Assembly (NCBI RefSeq): GCF_013408335.1
Contig: NZ_JACBZR010000001.1
Coordinates: 1,426,001 to 1,490,000 of the forward strand
DNA: 64,000 nt
Direction: 5' to 3'
From: Nocardioides panzhihuensis
Lineage (GTDB): Bacteria; Actinomycetota; Actinomycetes; Propionibacteriales; Nocardioidaceae
Numbering within the stretch: the first letter of the stretch is position 1; each line of letters starts with the position of its first letter. A program made the position numbers and the translations under genes. The notes beneath the pieces were generated by a model that was not told the origin of the DNA, made no database searches, and worked only from the letters and a program-made list of their open reading frames with translations. Of this stretch, positions 33,562 through 42,568 are shown piece by piece.

Positions 33562-33860
33562 TGCCTGACCTCCTGCTCGACCCGATCTTGATGGAGGCCT
33601 GGGCGCTGTCGCCGGCGGTCGCGCTGCGGCCGGAGCCCTTCGGGGCTTTGGCCTACCACTTCGGCAACCGAAAGCTCACCTTCCTCAAGCGTCCCGAGTT
33701 GGTGACCGCCGTCCGGGTGCTCGGTGAGCACCCGGACGTCCGGTCGGCCCTGGTTGCCGCAGGTGTGCCCGAGAGCCAGCATGCGGCGTACGGCGACGCG
33801 CTCCGGGGCCTCGCCCGCACCGACATGATCCGGCCGCGCGAGAAAGGGATGACGCCATGA
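33561..33860 (+). CDS. mftB: Mycofactocin chaperone MftB (locus 1)
   Basis: This 99-residue RRE-type peptide chaperone binds MftA and delivers it to the radical SAM enzyme. Conserved features are WALSPAVALRPEPFGALAYHF and RKLTFLKRPELV. The ATG at 33561 overlaps the mftA stop, and its own stop overlaps mftC by four bases. It is about nine residues longer than the locus-2 protein at its ends; the cores are clearly homologous. Confidence 0.92.
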   Translation: MPDLLLDPILMEAWALSPAVALRPEPFGALAYHFGNRKLTFLKRPELVTAVRVLGEHPDVRSALVAAGVPESQHAAYGDALRGLARTDMIRPREKGMTP

Positions 33861-35074
33861 CGGCCGTACAGGAACGACCGGTGGGTGGTTCGCTAATCGA
33901 TCAGTTCGAGCTCGGGCTCGACGCACCGATCTGTCTGACGTGGGAGCTCACCTATGCCTGCAATCTCGCGTGCGCGCACTGCCTTTCGTCGTCGGGCAAG
34001 CGGGACCCGCGGGAGCTGAGCACCGAGCAGTGCGAGGCGGTGATCGACGAGCTGCAGCGGATGCAGGTGTTCTACGTCAACATCGGTGGCGGGGAGCCGA
34101 CGATCCGCCCGGACTTCTGGCACCTGCTGGCCTACGCCGTCGACCACCAGGTCGGCGTGAAGTTCTCCACCAACGGTGTGCGGATCACGCCGGAGCGAGC
34201 CCGGTTCCTGGCGTCGACCGACTACGTCGACGTACAGATCTCGATGGACGGCGCGACCGCCGAGGTCAACGACTACGTTCGGGGACCGGGGTCCTACGAC
34301 ACCGCGCTCACCGCGCTGCAGAACCTGCAGGACGCGGGGTTCAAGGACGCCAAGATCTCGGTCGTCTGCACCCGCGAGAACATCGGCCAGCTCGACGAGT
34401 TCAAGGAGCTGGCGGACCGGTACGGCGCAACGCTGCGGCTGACCCGGCTGCGGCCGTCGGGTCGCGGCGCTGACGTGTGGGACGAGCTGCATCCCTTGCC
34501 GGCCCAGCAGAAGGTGCTCTACGACTGGCTGATGGCGCACGGTGAGGACGTCCTCACCGGCGACTCGTTCTTCCACCTCGCGGCGTTCGGAGAGAGCCTG
34601 CCCGGCCTCAACCTGTGCGGCGCGGGCCGGGTGGTGTGCTTGATCGACCCGACCGGCGACGTCTACGCGTGCCCCTTCGCCATCCACGACAACTTCCTCG
34701 CGGGCAACCTGCTGGCCGAGGGCGGCTTCCAGCGCGTGTGGCAGACCTCCGAGCTGTTCACCGAGCTGCGCTCGCCCCAGACCGGTGGTGCGTGTGCGAA
34801 ATGCACCTTCTACGACTCGTGCCGTGGTGGGTGCATGGCCGCCAAGTTCTTCACCGGGCTGCCGCTCGACGGCCCCGATCCCGAGTGCGTCCAGGGCTAC
34901 GGCGAGACCGCCCTCGCCGGGGAGCGGACCATCCCGGCCGCCAGCCAGGACCACTCCAGATCCAGAGCGACGCGAAACGAGCCGGTGATGCTCCAGCTGA
35001 TGACCCAGCCCCCTGTGTCGGCGTGCGCGGAGAGTCCACTCGCCGGATACGAACCCGAAGGCTGCTGCTCATGA
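33857..35074 (+). CDS. mftC: Mycofactocin radical SAM maturase MftC (locus 1)
   Basis: This 405-residue radical SAM/SPASM enzyme decarboxylates and crosslinks the Val-Tyr of MftA. The SAM [4Fe-4S] motif CNLACAHC is at about residues 35-42, GGGEPT is the SAM-binding GGE region, and the SPASM cysteines appear in LCGAGRVVCLIDPTG, GGACAKC and DSCRGGC. The C-terminus ends in CCS. It overlaps both neighbours (ATGA junctions), so translation is coupled from mftB through mftD. Confidence 0.94.
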   Translation: MTAVQERPVGGSLIDQFELGLDAPICLTWELTYACNLACAHCLSSSGKRDPRELSTEQCEAVIDELQRMQVFYVNIGGGEPTIRPDFWHLLAYAVDHQVGVKFSTNGVRITPERARFLASTDYVDVQISMDGATAEVNDYVRGPGSYDTALTALQNLQDAGFKDAKISVVCTRENIGQLDEFKELADRYGATLRLTRLRPSGRGADVWDELHPLPAQQKVLYDWLMAHGEDVLTGDSFFHLAAFGESLPGLNLCGAGRVVCLIDPTGDVYACPFAIHDNFLAGNLLAEGGFQRVWQTSELFTELRSPQTGGACAKCTFYDSCRGGCMAAKFFTGLPLDGPDPECVQGYGETALAGERTIPAASQDHSRSRATRNEPVMLQLMTQPPVSACAESPLAGYEPEGCCS

Positions 35075-36300
35075 AACTCGAGAATCCGTGGAAGCAGAAC
35101 CCGTGGTTCGAGTCGGTCGCCGTCGCCCAACGCCGCGCGCGCAAGCGGCTGCCCGCACCGGTGTATGGCGCCCTGGTGGCCGGTTCCGAACGCGGCCAGA
35201 CCGTCGACGACAACGAGGCCGCGTTCCGCGAGCTCGGCTTTGCCCCGCACGTCGCGGGCCAGCAGGCGAAGCGGTCGATGGCCGCCACGGTGCTGGGCCA
35301 GGAGGTCGCGCTACCGGTGCTCATCAGCCCGACCGGTGTGCAGGCGGTTCACCCCGACGGCGAGGTGGCCGTGGCCCGCGCGGCGGCTGCGCGGGGGACG
35401 ATCATGGGATTGTCGAACTTCGCGTCCAAGTCCGTCGAGGAGGTCACGGCCACGGGGGCGGCGACCTTCTTCCAGATGTACTGGACCGGTGATCGCGATG
35501 TCGTCGTCCAGCGCATGCAGCGCGCGCACGCGGCAGGAGCGCTCGGGCTGATCGCAACCCTGGACTGGTCGTTCTCGATGGGTCGCGACTGGGGTAGCCC
35601 TGAGATTCCGGAGAAGGTCGACGTCAAGACCATGGTGCGGATGGCGCCCAAGGTCGTGACCAAGCCGCGCTGGCTCTACGAGTTCGGTCGCTCCGGTCAG
35701 CTCCCCGACCTCACGGCGCCCAACCTCGCGCCACCAGGAGGAGGGGCACCGACGTTCTTTGCGGCCTACTACGAGTGGATGACCACACCCCCGCCCTCGT
35801 GGGAGGACGTGGCCTGGATGCGCGAGCAGTGGGCGCAGATCAGCGGGACGCCGTTCCTCCTCAAGGGTGTCTGCCGGGTCGACGATGCCCTGCGGGCCCG
35901 TGACGCCGGGGTCTCCGGTCTCTCGGTCTCCAACCACGGTGGCAACAACCTGGACGGCACGCCGGCGGCGATCCGGATGGTCAAGCCGATCGCCGACGCG
36001 GTCGGTCACGACCTCGAGGTGGTGACGGACGGCGGCATCCGGCGCGGCTCCGACGTCGTCAAAGCGGTCGCCCTCGGGGCGCGCGCAGTGATGATCGGGC
36101 GGGCGTATCTGTGGGGGCTGGCAGCCAACGGTCAGGCGGGGGTGGAGAACGTTCTTGACGTCCTGCGTGGCGGCATCGACTCGGCGCTCATGGGCTTGGG
36201 CGTGTCCTCGATCGACGAGCTCACGCCCGACCACGTGCTGGTGCCTGCGAATTTTCATCGCGATCTGGGTGCTCTGGCAACGGATGAAGCCCGCCCATGA
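35071..36300 (+). CDS. mftD: Mycofactocin FMN oxidase MftD (locus 1)
   Basis: This 409-residue FMN-dependent alpha-hydroxy-acid-oxidase-fold enzyme oxidatively deaminates the mycofactocin intermediate to a redox-active dicarbonyl. Visible features are the MftD N-terminus (NPWKQNPWFESVAVAQ), the FMN region (VSNHGGNNLDGTPAAIR) and VTDGGIRRGSDVVKAVALGA. The ATG at 35071 overlaps the mftC stop. It is closely similar to the locus-2 protein along the whole length, so both probably arose by duplication or parallel transfer. Confidence 0.94.
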   Translation: MKLENPWKQNPWFESVAVAQRRARKRLPAPVYGALVAGSERGQTVDDNEAAFRELGFAPHVAGQQAKRSMAATVLGQEVALPVLISPTGVQAVHPDGEVAVARAAAARGTIMGLSNFASKSVEEVTATGAATFFQMYWTGDRDVVVQRMQRAHAAGALGLIATLDWSFSMGRDWGSPEIPEKVDVKTMVRMAPKVVTKPRWLYEFGRSGQLPDLTAPNLAPPGGGAPTFFAAYYEWMTTPPPSWEDVAWMREQWAQISGTPFLLKGVCRVDDALRARDAGVSGLSVSNHGGNNLDGTPAAIRMVKPIADAVGHDLEVVTDGGIRRGSDVVKAVALGARAVMIGRAYLWGLAANGQAGVENVLDVLRGGIDSALMGLGVSSIDELTPDHVLVPANFHRDLGALATDEARP

Positions 36301-36971
36301 GTGGACGGATCGCGGACGCCACCTGGCCCGAGCTCGAGCAGATCGACCTCGTCGTGGTGCCAGTCGGGTCGATCGAGCAGCACGGTCCGCACCTCCCGCT
36401 CGACACGGACGTCACGATCGCGGTCGGGGTCGCGGAGGCTGTTGCCGCGGCCTTGGACGGCGCGTGGGTGGCCCCCGCGGTCGTCTACGGGTCCAGCGGT
36501 GAGCATCAGGCTTTTCCGGGGACGAGTTCCATCGGAACGGATGTCCTGCGCCTGATGCTGGTCGAGCTGGTGCGGTCCATGCGGACCTGGGCGCGACGAA
36601 TGCTCTTCGTCAATGCTCATGGCGGCAACTTGCAAGCGTTGACCGGCGCCGTTCGTCAGCTCGTGGACGAAGGTCATGATGTTGCCTGGGCGCCCTGTGC
36701 GACCGAGGATGTCGACCTGCATGCCGGGCGCACCGAGACCTCGCTGATGCTGTTCCTGTGCCCGAGCTCCGTACGTCTCGACCTGGCCGAGGCAGGCAAC
36801 ACCCGGCCCCTCACGGAGATCCTGCCCGCGCTCGTGACGAGCGGAGTGCGCGACGTCTCGGCCAATGGAGTGCTCGGCGATCCGGCCGGTGCCTCGGCGA
36901 AGGAGGGAGCGCTGCTGCTCGAGCGGATGGTGCGCGACGTGCTGACGCGAGCCGCGGTGGCGACTCCATGA
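36297..36971 (+). CDS. mftE: Mycofactocin peptidase MftE (locus 1)
   Basis: This 224-residue creatininase-fold metallopeptidase cleaves the modified C-terminal dipeptide from MftA. Metal ligands appear in GSIEQHGPHLPLDTD, NAHGGN and HAGRTETSLML, with a conserved SANGVLGDPAGASAKEG tail. The ATGA overlap with mftD and the overlap with the following SDR continue the coupled operon. Its products stay peptide-derived: the locus has no glycosyltransferase, so glycosylation would need the locus-2 MftF. Confidence 0.93.
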   Translation: MSGRIADATWPELEQIDLVVVPVGSIEQHGPHLPLDTDVTIAVGVAEAVAAALDGAWVAPAVVYGSSGEHQAFPGTSSIGTDVLRLMLVELVRSMRTWARRMLFVNAHGGNLQALTGAVRQLVDEGHDVAWAPCATEDVDLHAGRTETSLMLFLCPSSVRLDLAEAGNTRPLTEILPALVTSGVRDVSANGVLGDPAGASAKEGALLLERMVRDVLTRAAVATP

Positions 36972-37339
36972 GCCCTGTCGCTCTGGTCACCGGAGCGGCC
37001 CGGGGGATCGGTGCTGCGACCGTCGCTCGGCTGGTCGCCGACGGCTACCGCGTGATGGCAGTGGACTCTTGCGAGCGTCCGCCGCTGGCCACGCGCGCGG
37101 AGCTGGACGCCGTCGCGACCGCCCATGGCGATGCAGTGCTGCGCCAGGTCGTCGACGTACGAGATCGGGGTGCGCTGGCCGAGACCGTCGCACGCACGCT
37201 GGACCACTGGGGCCAGCTCGACGCGGCAGTCGCCTGTGCAGCTGTGATCCGTGGTGGTTCCCCGCTGTGGGAGACCGACGAGGCCGACCTCGACCTCCTG
37301 TGGGACGTGGGCGCCAAGGGGCGCTGTGCGCGTCGATGA
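36968..37339 (+). pseudogene. Truncated mycofactocin-type SDR (locus 1)
   Basis: This frame of 123 codons starts like the locus-2 SDR (VALVTGAARGIGAATV, cofactor motif TGAARGIG) and keeps similarity through LDLLWDVGAKG, then stops. The catalytic Ser-Tyr-Lys half and C-terminus, present at 51690-52499, are missing, so the product cannot be a working oxidoreductase. The following 190 nt contain an unexplained plus-strand frame (residues such as VEQWWTSSPEVRRRLW) that may be foreign. No mftF follows. The break lies near 37320. Confidence 0.8.
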
Positions 37340-37529
37340 AATCAGCTGGCTTGACGCCGCGGCACAGCGGATGGGAGCGGCATACCGGGACCGGAAGGTC
37401 GAGCAGTGGTGGACGTCTTCGCCGGAGGTTCGACGCCGCTTATGGATCCAGGCGCAGCAATGTTTGTGCCTACACGGGTGTCCCTGCCGCCATTCGTATT
37501 CACGACGTGTGACGACGGGCGACGCACGT

Positions 37530-39203
37530 TCAGTGCACGTCGATGAAGATCGGGTTCGTGTAGAGCCAGGTGTCGGCCCAGGGATCACCGTCGTTGTCGA
37601 CGTGGGTCATCGGGCCCGCGGGATCGATGTCGCTACCCAGGAACCCTACGCCGTTGCGACGGCCGTCGCTTCCGCGGAGCCGAACGTAGGACTGTCCGTC
37701 GGCCCGGCCGAGGGGGATCCGCAGCACATAGGTCCCGCGGCGCCCGCTGGTGTCGATCTGCTGCACGACCCGCGTAGCAGGTGCCCGCCACGAGTCACGG
37801 TCGGTCGCGGCACCGGTCACCGCTCCGCGGATCACGTCCAGGTGTGCGAGCTCGGGGAGGATGCCGTGGGGGTTGGGGCGATTGGCCGAGGCCACCCGGA
37901 TCCGGAGCTCCAGCCGCTCCCCGCGGGAAACACGGAGCCGCCCACCGAGGGTCACGCCCATGGCGGGGGGTGCGTCAGCAGCAGCCAGTCGCACCTCGAG
38001 GCCGTCGACCAGGTGCCCGTGATCGACCCAGACCCGACCACGCCGCAAGGCGTCCATGACCTCGAGATAACCGTGCCGTGTCACACCGACGTGCGTGCGA
38101 CTGAACTGGCCGGGCCAGAAGTCGCTTCCTGGCTGGGGTGTCCCTGTGTCGGTGGGGGAGGGCTTCCAGCCGAGCGAGTCGAAAGTTTCGCCTGGCGGCA
38201 TGTCGCCGTCGCGCCAAGTGTCCCAGATGGTGCGGTGGTTGTCGGAGTTGGTCGTGATCGAGAACATCCGTCCCTCCGAGAGCATCGCGTCCCAGAGACC
38301 GCCCACGGTGGCTGTCATCCAGTCGAAGCCACCGAAGGTTCGGTACGCGGCGGCCGGGTATCCCGGGAAGGAGTCGGGGCGGGGAGCGTTGACGTACTCG
38401 CCGCGTTGCGCGCCGGTGCTGCCGCGGTGTGCTACCCATGCTGGGTCGGCGTCACCTTGGGCACCGGGGGCGCCTTCCATGCCGACGCAAATCCCTTCGG
38501 CTGCGTCGCGCCACGCGCGGATCTCGTGCGGTGAGTCGATGCCGAGCCGCGAGGGGTGGTTGGCCAGGACCACCACGTCGCCGACGCGCGACGTAGCCCG
38601 TTGATCGGCTAGCCAACGGAGCGCGGCGACGGCCCGTGCCTCGTTCTCGGGCAGGTTGGCCTCCCAGCGGTTGAGCTTGCCGTCCCAGCGTCGCTCGAAG
38701 TCGCGAAGCAGGTCGACCTCGTTGGGACCGGGCGCGACGAGGACGGTGCCGTGCTCTGCGGCAGGGATGTACCACTCCAGGCCTTGGAAGATCAGCTGCC
38801 TCGGGTGACGGCGCCGGGCTGCCATGATCTCTTCGTGCTCGGCAGCGGCGCCCTTCTCGGCGTGCCCGATGTTGCTGTGCTCGGTGAAGGCCATCCAGTC
38901 GAGTCCGTACTCGGCGCCTTTGCGGGCGAGCTGGTCGAAGTCGTACTTCGCATCGTGGCTGTACCGCGTGTGGACGTGGTGGTCGCCGACCAGCCAGGCC
39001 AGCCGGGGGTCACCCCCGCCAGCTGCGGCTGCCGCCGCGGATCCTGGAGAGCCAACTGCGCCGGAGGCGAGTGAGAGCGCGCCGAGGGCGCCGGCGCCGC
39101 GGAGGAACCCGCGCCGGGACGCCCCCTGGGCGTCCAGCGAGGCAAGAGGGACGGTGGGGTCGGCCCACCGCGGGAGTTGGCTTGGTCTCACGTGCTCGGG
39201 CAT
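37530..39203 (-). CDS. CehA/McbA family metallohydrolase (second copy)
   Basis: This 557-residue Tat-exported (SRRGFLRGAGALGALSLASG) PHP-fold metallohydrolase has metal motifs GDHHVHTRYSHDA, FTEHSNIGHAEKG and TTNSDNHRTIW. It aligns over its full length with the protein at 7687-9462, sharing GGFDWMTATVGGLWD-type segments, but lacks the N-terminal His repeats. The ATG at 39203 follows GGAGAAG. Its 3' end meets the truncated SDR, so it lies exactly at the break of mft locus 1 and may have arrived with that rearrangement. Substrate unknown. Confidence 0.85.
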   Translation of the reverse strand: MPEHVRPSQLPRWADPTVPLASLDAQGASRRGFLRGAGALGALSLASGAVGSPGSAAAAAAGGGDPRLAWLVGDHHVHTRYSHDAKYDFDQLARKGAEYGLDWMAFTEHSNIGHAEKGAAAEHEEIMAARRRHPRQLIFQGLEWYIPAAEHGTVLVAPGPNEVDLLRDFERRWDGKLNRWEANLPENEARAVAALRWLADQRATSRVGDVVVLANHPSRLGIDSPHEIRAWRDAAEGICVGMEGAPGAQGDADPAWVAHRGSTGAQRGEYVNAPRPDSFPGYPAAAYRTFGGFDWMTATVGGLWDAMLSEGRMFSITTNSDNHRTIWDTWRDGDMPPGETFDSLGWKPSPTDTGTPQPGSDFWPGQFSRTHVGVTRHGYLEVMDALRRGRVWVDHGHLVDGLEVRLAAADAPPAMGVTLGGRLRVSRGERLELRIRVASANRPNPHGILPELAHLDVIRGAVTGAATDRDSWRAPATRVVQQIDTSGRRGTYVLRIPLGRADGQSYVRLRGSDGRRNGVGFLGSDIDPAGPMTHVDNDGDPWADTWLYTNPIFIDVH

Positions 39204-39684
39204 AGGGGCTTCTCCATAAGGGATCGTGCTGTGGTCGGCCCTCACCATCGGGTAGTCCTGTGGCCGCGCAGTGAACGATCACCCCGTGCCCGATGGCCGG
39301 CCTGTGTCGAGGCGGCTCTCGGTGCCAGTCGGGGCGCGACTTCCTTCGGGCCGGTTAGCGAGCCAGGCCGCCTGCCAGCCGGGGCGCCCGCAGGCCGCTG
39401 GCATCCCGATGGTTCGCGGGGCCTGGCAAGGTGGGGCGACGACGGCCCGGAGGCGGTCAGCGTCCCAATGGCTTGGTCTGGTACTGGGCGATCTCGATCG
39501 ATTCTGCAGCGATTCGGCCGGCACCTTGTGCCCGATCGCGCCGTTCAGCGCACGCGCGGTCGTGGTTCCGCGGATGGGTCTCGGTCAGGGGGGGGCAACA
39601 GACTCGCACAGACTGTTCTGAGCGCCGAGCCCGGTTGCGTCGATTGACAACGCTCATGCAGGCGGGTCGACTGACGAATCAATA
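39204..39684. other. Gene-poor gap between CehA/McbA and AraC genes
   Basis: About 480 nt contain no convincing gene. It includes the promoter side of the CehA/McbA gene and a G-run near 39588. A TTGACA (39644-39649) could be a -35 for the short frame at 39685, but no good -10 is seen. No mobile element or long repeat is evident. Confidence 0.5.
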
Positions 39685-39849
39685 ATGACTACGGCCACGG
39701 CAGATGCTGCCTTCGTCGGATCGGCGGTGTCCGCGGTCATGGCGTCGGTCCAAGCCGGCGAAGTGCGTCAGCGCACCGGAATGGACGAAGTCGAGGCGTA
39801 CGCCGCGCTTGCCGATCTGGTGATGGAAGGGTTGACGGTCTCAACGTGA
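39685..39849 (+). CDS. Short hypothetical protein
   Basis: This frame of 54 codons begins with an ATG after ACGAATCAATA and has a plausible helical composition (VEAYAALADLVMEGLT). It overlaps the 3' end of the convergent AraC gene by 9 nt. No family is recognised and no strong ribosome site is present, so it may be a remnant or spurious. Confidence 0.3.
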   Translation: MTTATADAAFVGSAVSAVMASVQAGEVRQRTGMDEVEAYAALADLVMEGLTVST

Positions 39850-40797
39850 CATGCGCGTTCCTCGCGCCGCGTTCCGGGCTTCCCCTGGCGTCATCTCGAA
39901 ACGTCCCTTGAAGAGCCGGCTGAAGTGTGCGGGTTCGGGGATGCCCCAGCGGCTGGAGACCGTCTGGATGCGCTCGTCCAGCGGGGATGTCGTGAGGTCC
40001 CGATATGCCCGTTGGAGGCGCTGCTCACGCACGTATCCGGCGACCGTCACGCCGTCGCTCGCAAAGAGGCGGTGCAGGTAGCTGAGCGAGATGCCGCAGG
40101 CGTTGGCTATGTCAGCGGGAGAGAGGGCTGGGTCGCCTAGATGCTGCGCGATGAACGTCTTGGCCAGGCCGAGGTGCACGCTCGGTGGGCTGCCACTGAG
40201 CTCGCCATCCGACATGAACGCGACGTACATACTCACCAGCGCGTGCTGGAGAGCAGTCTGCTGGGTGGGGTCAGAGGCCGACGCCCGCCCGGTGGCCAGG
40301 GAGGACATCAGTGCGCCGAGCGCCCCGCCGACGCCGTCGGCGGATGACCGGGCCCGGGCGGTCCGTGTCACCAGGAGCTCATTGGACAGCGGCAGCAGCC
40401 GCTTGGGCAGCAGGCCGATCGTGAACTGGAAGTCCCCAGACGTCTCCACACGGAACGGTCGCGAACTGTCGTAGAGCGTGATGTCGCCCGGGCTCAGCGC
40501 CGCCGTCCGGCCGTCCTGCTCCATCCGAGCCTGACCCAGGTCGACCATCAAGACCTGCAGGACCTCGGGGTCCCCGGACCTGACGTCCTTGCTCCTTCGC
40601 TCGAACCGGTGCCGAGTAGCGCGGATCCGTCGCAGCCCGGTCTCGGCAAGCATCGAGCCGGCGACCCGGCCACGCAACTGGCCAGCGACCGGCTCGACTG
40701 CGAGGGGAACGAAGTGATCGCACACGCAGGCGCGCCAGTAGTCCGACCGTTCGGCCTGCGACACGGCCGCGGTGTCCACCTCGAACGAATCCGGCAT
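39841..40797 (-). CDS. AraC family regulator of aldoxime-nitrile operon
   Basis: This 318-residue protein has an N-terminal AraC-type effector-binding domain (about residues 20-190, with LSPGDITLYDSSRPF) and two C-terminal HTH motifs (ADIANACGISLSYLHRLFAS and IQTVSSRWGIPEPAHFSRLF). AraC-type regulators such as OxdR control aldoxime dehydratase clusters in other bacteria. It is divergent from the amidase-led operon. The ATG at 40797 is chosen; a longer frame adds 27 doubtful residues. It probably activates on an aldoxime, nitrile or amide. Confidence 0.88.
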   Translation of the reverse strand: MPDSFEVDTAAVSQAERSDYWRACVCDHFVPLAVEPVAGQLRGRVAGSMLAETGLRRIRATRHRFERRSKDVRSGDPEVLQVLMVDLGQARMEQDGRTAALSPGDITLYDSSRPFRVETSGDFQFTIGLLPKRLLPLSNELLVTRTARARSSADGVGGALGALMSSLATGRASASDPTQQTALQHALVSMYVAFMSDGELSGSPPSVHLGLAKTFIAQHLGDPALSPADIANACGISLSYLHRLFASDGVTVAGYVREQRLQRAYRDLTTSPLDERIQTVSSRWGIPEPAHFSRLFKGRFEMTPGEARNAARGTRMSR

Positions 40798-40861
40798 ATC
40801 CCATGATGCAGTCCAAACGATGGGCGACGTCAAGCACTCGATGGACAAGGATCGCGCCCCA

Positions 40862-40890
40862 GTTGCACCCGGGTGCACATCTGTTGCACC
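40862..40890. promoter_or_regulatory. Direct-repeat AraC-type operator
   Basis: Two exact GTTGCACC half-sites (40862-40869 and 40883-40890) are spaced 21 bp, two helical turns, as AraC-family activators prefer. The first is also half of the perfect palindrome TGCACCCGGGTGCA (40864-40877). They lie in the 232-nt gap between the AraC gene and the amidase gene. Confidence 0.6.
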
Positions 40891-41029
40891 TCGCTACCCA
40901 AACGTGTTCCACATCACCCTTTCCCGTAGACAGCGCAGGGCCTGCAGCCGTTTCCTCGCTCTGTGAGTCGATGACGACTTCCCCGGTCAAGGACTGGAAC
41001 AAGTCAAGGACGAGAACAAGGAGTGGCTG

Positions 41030-42568
41030 ATGGAGTTGCCAACTCGTGAAGCGGTCGAACTGCTGGCAGAAGAGCTGCGGCTCCGAATCCCGGAGCAGGA
41101 TCTGGACTTCTACCACGCAGCGGCTTCCGGACTGCTCGGCTCGTGGGCCGTCATAGACGACCTCTACGAGCGCGAGGTGGCCCCGAGGGCCCTCGAGCGC
41201 GAGTGGGCTGAGCCCGCGGAGAACCCGCTGGGGGCCTGGTACGTCACCACCGAGCTCAGCGCCGGGGAGTCGGGCCCCATGTCCGGCCGCCGTGTGGCCA
41301 TCAAGGACAACGTCGCCGTCGCTGGTGTCCCGATGATGAATGGGTCCGAGACCGTACGCGGTTTCGTGCCGAAGGTCGATGCGACCGTGGTCACTCGGCT
41401 GCTCGAGGCAGGGGCGACCATCGCGGGCAAGGCGGTGTGTGAGGACCTGTGTTTTTCCGGGGCCTCGCACACCGCCAAGACCGGTCCGATCCGGAATCCT
41501 TGGGACACCGATCGGACCGCCGGAGGTTCCTCCAGTGGTGCCGCTGCCCTGGTTGCGGCAGGGCAGGTCGATCTTGCGGTCGGCGGTGACCAGGGTGGCT
41601 CCATCCGTATTCCCTCTGCCTTCTGCGGCGTTGTCGGGCACAAGCCCACATGGGGGCTTGTGCCCTACACCGGTGCTTTCCCGATCGAGCAGAGCATCGA
41701 CCATCTGGGGCCGATCGCTCCCACAGTCCGCGATGCCGCCGGGATGCTTTCGGTCATCGCCGGGGCGGACGGTCAGGATCCGAGGCAGCCCGTCGAGGTG
41801 GCCGGGGTTGACTACGTCGCAGCGCTGGACGAGCTCGACTCAGGTCTTCGGATCGCGGTCGTGACCGAGGGCTTCGAGCAGGCGAACTCCGACCCAGGCG
41901 TCAACGCTGTTGTCCGGGACGCGATCGAGCGCCTCACCGCCGCTGGGCACTCCGCCGACGAGGTTTCGGTGCCGTGGCACAAGCACGGCGCCGCACTGTG
42001 GGACGTGATCTCGGTCGAGGGAGCCACCTGGCAGATGGTCGACGGCAACGCGTACGGACTCAATTGGAAGGGCACCTACGACCCGGACCTGATGGCGTTC
42101 TACGGAGAGCGCTGGCGCCAGAATCCGGCCGCTTTCTCGGAGACGGTCAAGCTCGTCGCCCTCGGCGGGACGTACGCCCTTCGACACGGGTTCGGCGCCA
42201 GCTACGGCAAGGCCCGCAACCTCGAAGGGGTTCTGGGCCGTGCCTACGACACGGTCCTGGACGAGTACGACGTCATCGTCATGCCCACGTTGCCCATAAC
42301 GGCCAGCCTCATCCCTGCAGCCGACGCCGGGGTCGAGGAGATCGTCGTCCGGGCCCTGGAGATGGTCTCGAACACGGCTCCCTTCGATGTGACCGGCCAC
42401 CCCGCGTGCACCATCCCGGCCGGTCTCGCCGACGGCCTCCCTGTGGGGCTCATGGTAGTCGGCAAGAGGTTCGCGGACGCCGATGTTCTGCGAGCCGCCC
42501 ACGCGTTCGAGCAGACGCTCGGCACCCTCACCGCACCCACCAAGTTGCAGAAGGAGTTCACCTCATGA
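41030..42568 (+). CDS. Amidase (amidase signature family)
   Basis: This 512-residue amidase hydrolyses the amide made by nitrile hydratase to acid and ammonia. The Ser-cisSer-Lys triad of the amidase-signature family is placed at Lys92 (AIKDNVA), cis-Ser167 (GGSSSG) and nucleophile Ser191 (DQGGSIRIP), with the spacing seen in fatty acid amide hydrolase. The ATG follows AAGGAG and is the first gene of the aldoxime-nitrile operon. Its stop overlaps the nitrile hydratase beta start (ATGA). Confidence 0.93.
   Translation: MELPTREAVELLAEELRLRIPEQDLDFYHAAASGLLGSWAVIDDLYEREVAPRALEREWAEPAENPLGAWYVTTELSAGESGPMSGRRVAIKDNVAVAGVPMMNGSETVRGFVPKVDATVVTRLLEAGATIAGKAVCEDLCFSGASHTAKTGPIRNPWDTDRTAGGSSSGAAALVAAGQVDLAVGGDQGGSIRIPSAFCGVVGHKPTWGLVPYTGAFPIEQSIDHLGPIAPTVRDAAGMLSVIAGADGQDPRQPVEVAGVDYVAALDELDSGLRIAVVTEGFEQANSDPGVNAVVRDAIERLTAAGHSADEVSVPWHKHGAALWDVISVEGATWQMVDGNAYGLNWKGTYDPDLMAFYGERWRQNPAAFSETVKLVALGGTYALRHGFGASYGKARNLEGVLGRAYDTVLDEYDVIVMPTLPITASLIPAADAGVEEIVVRALEMVSNTAPFDVTGHPACTIPAGLADGLPVGLMVVGKRFADADVLRAAHAFEQTLGTLTAPTKLQKEFTS

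Noticed and set aside
37251..38534. Plus-strand frame running from the SDR break into the CehA/McbA gene
   Set aside because: Most of it is antisense to the hydrolase. Only the first 60 or so codons are unexplained, and they match no family known to me.
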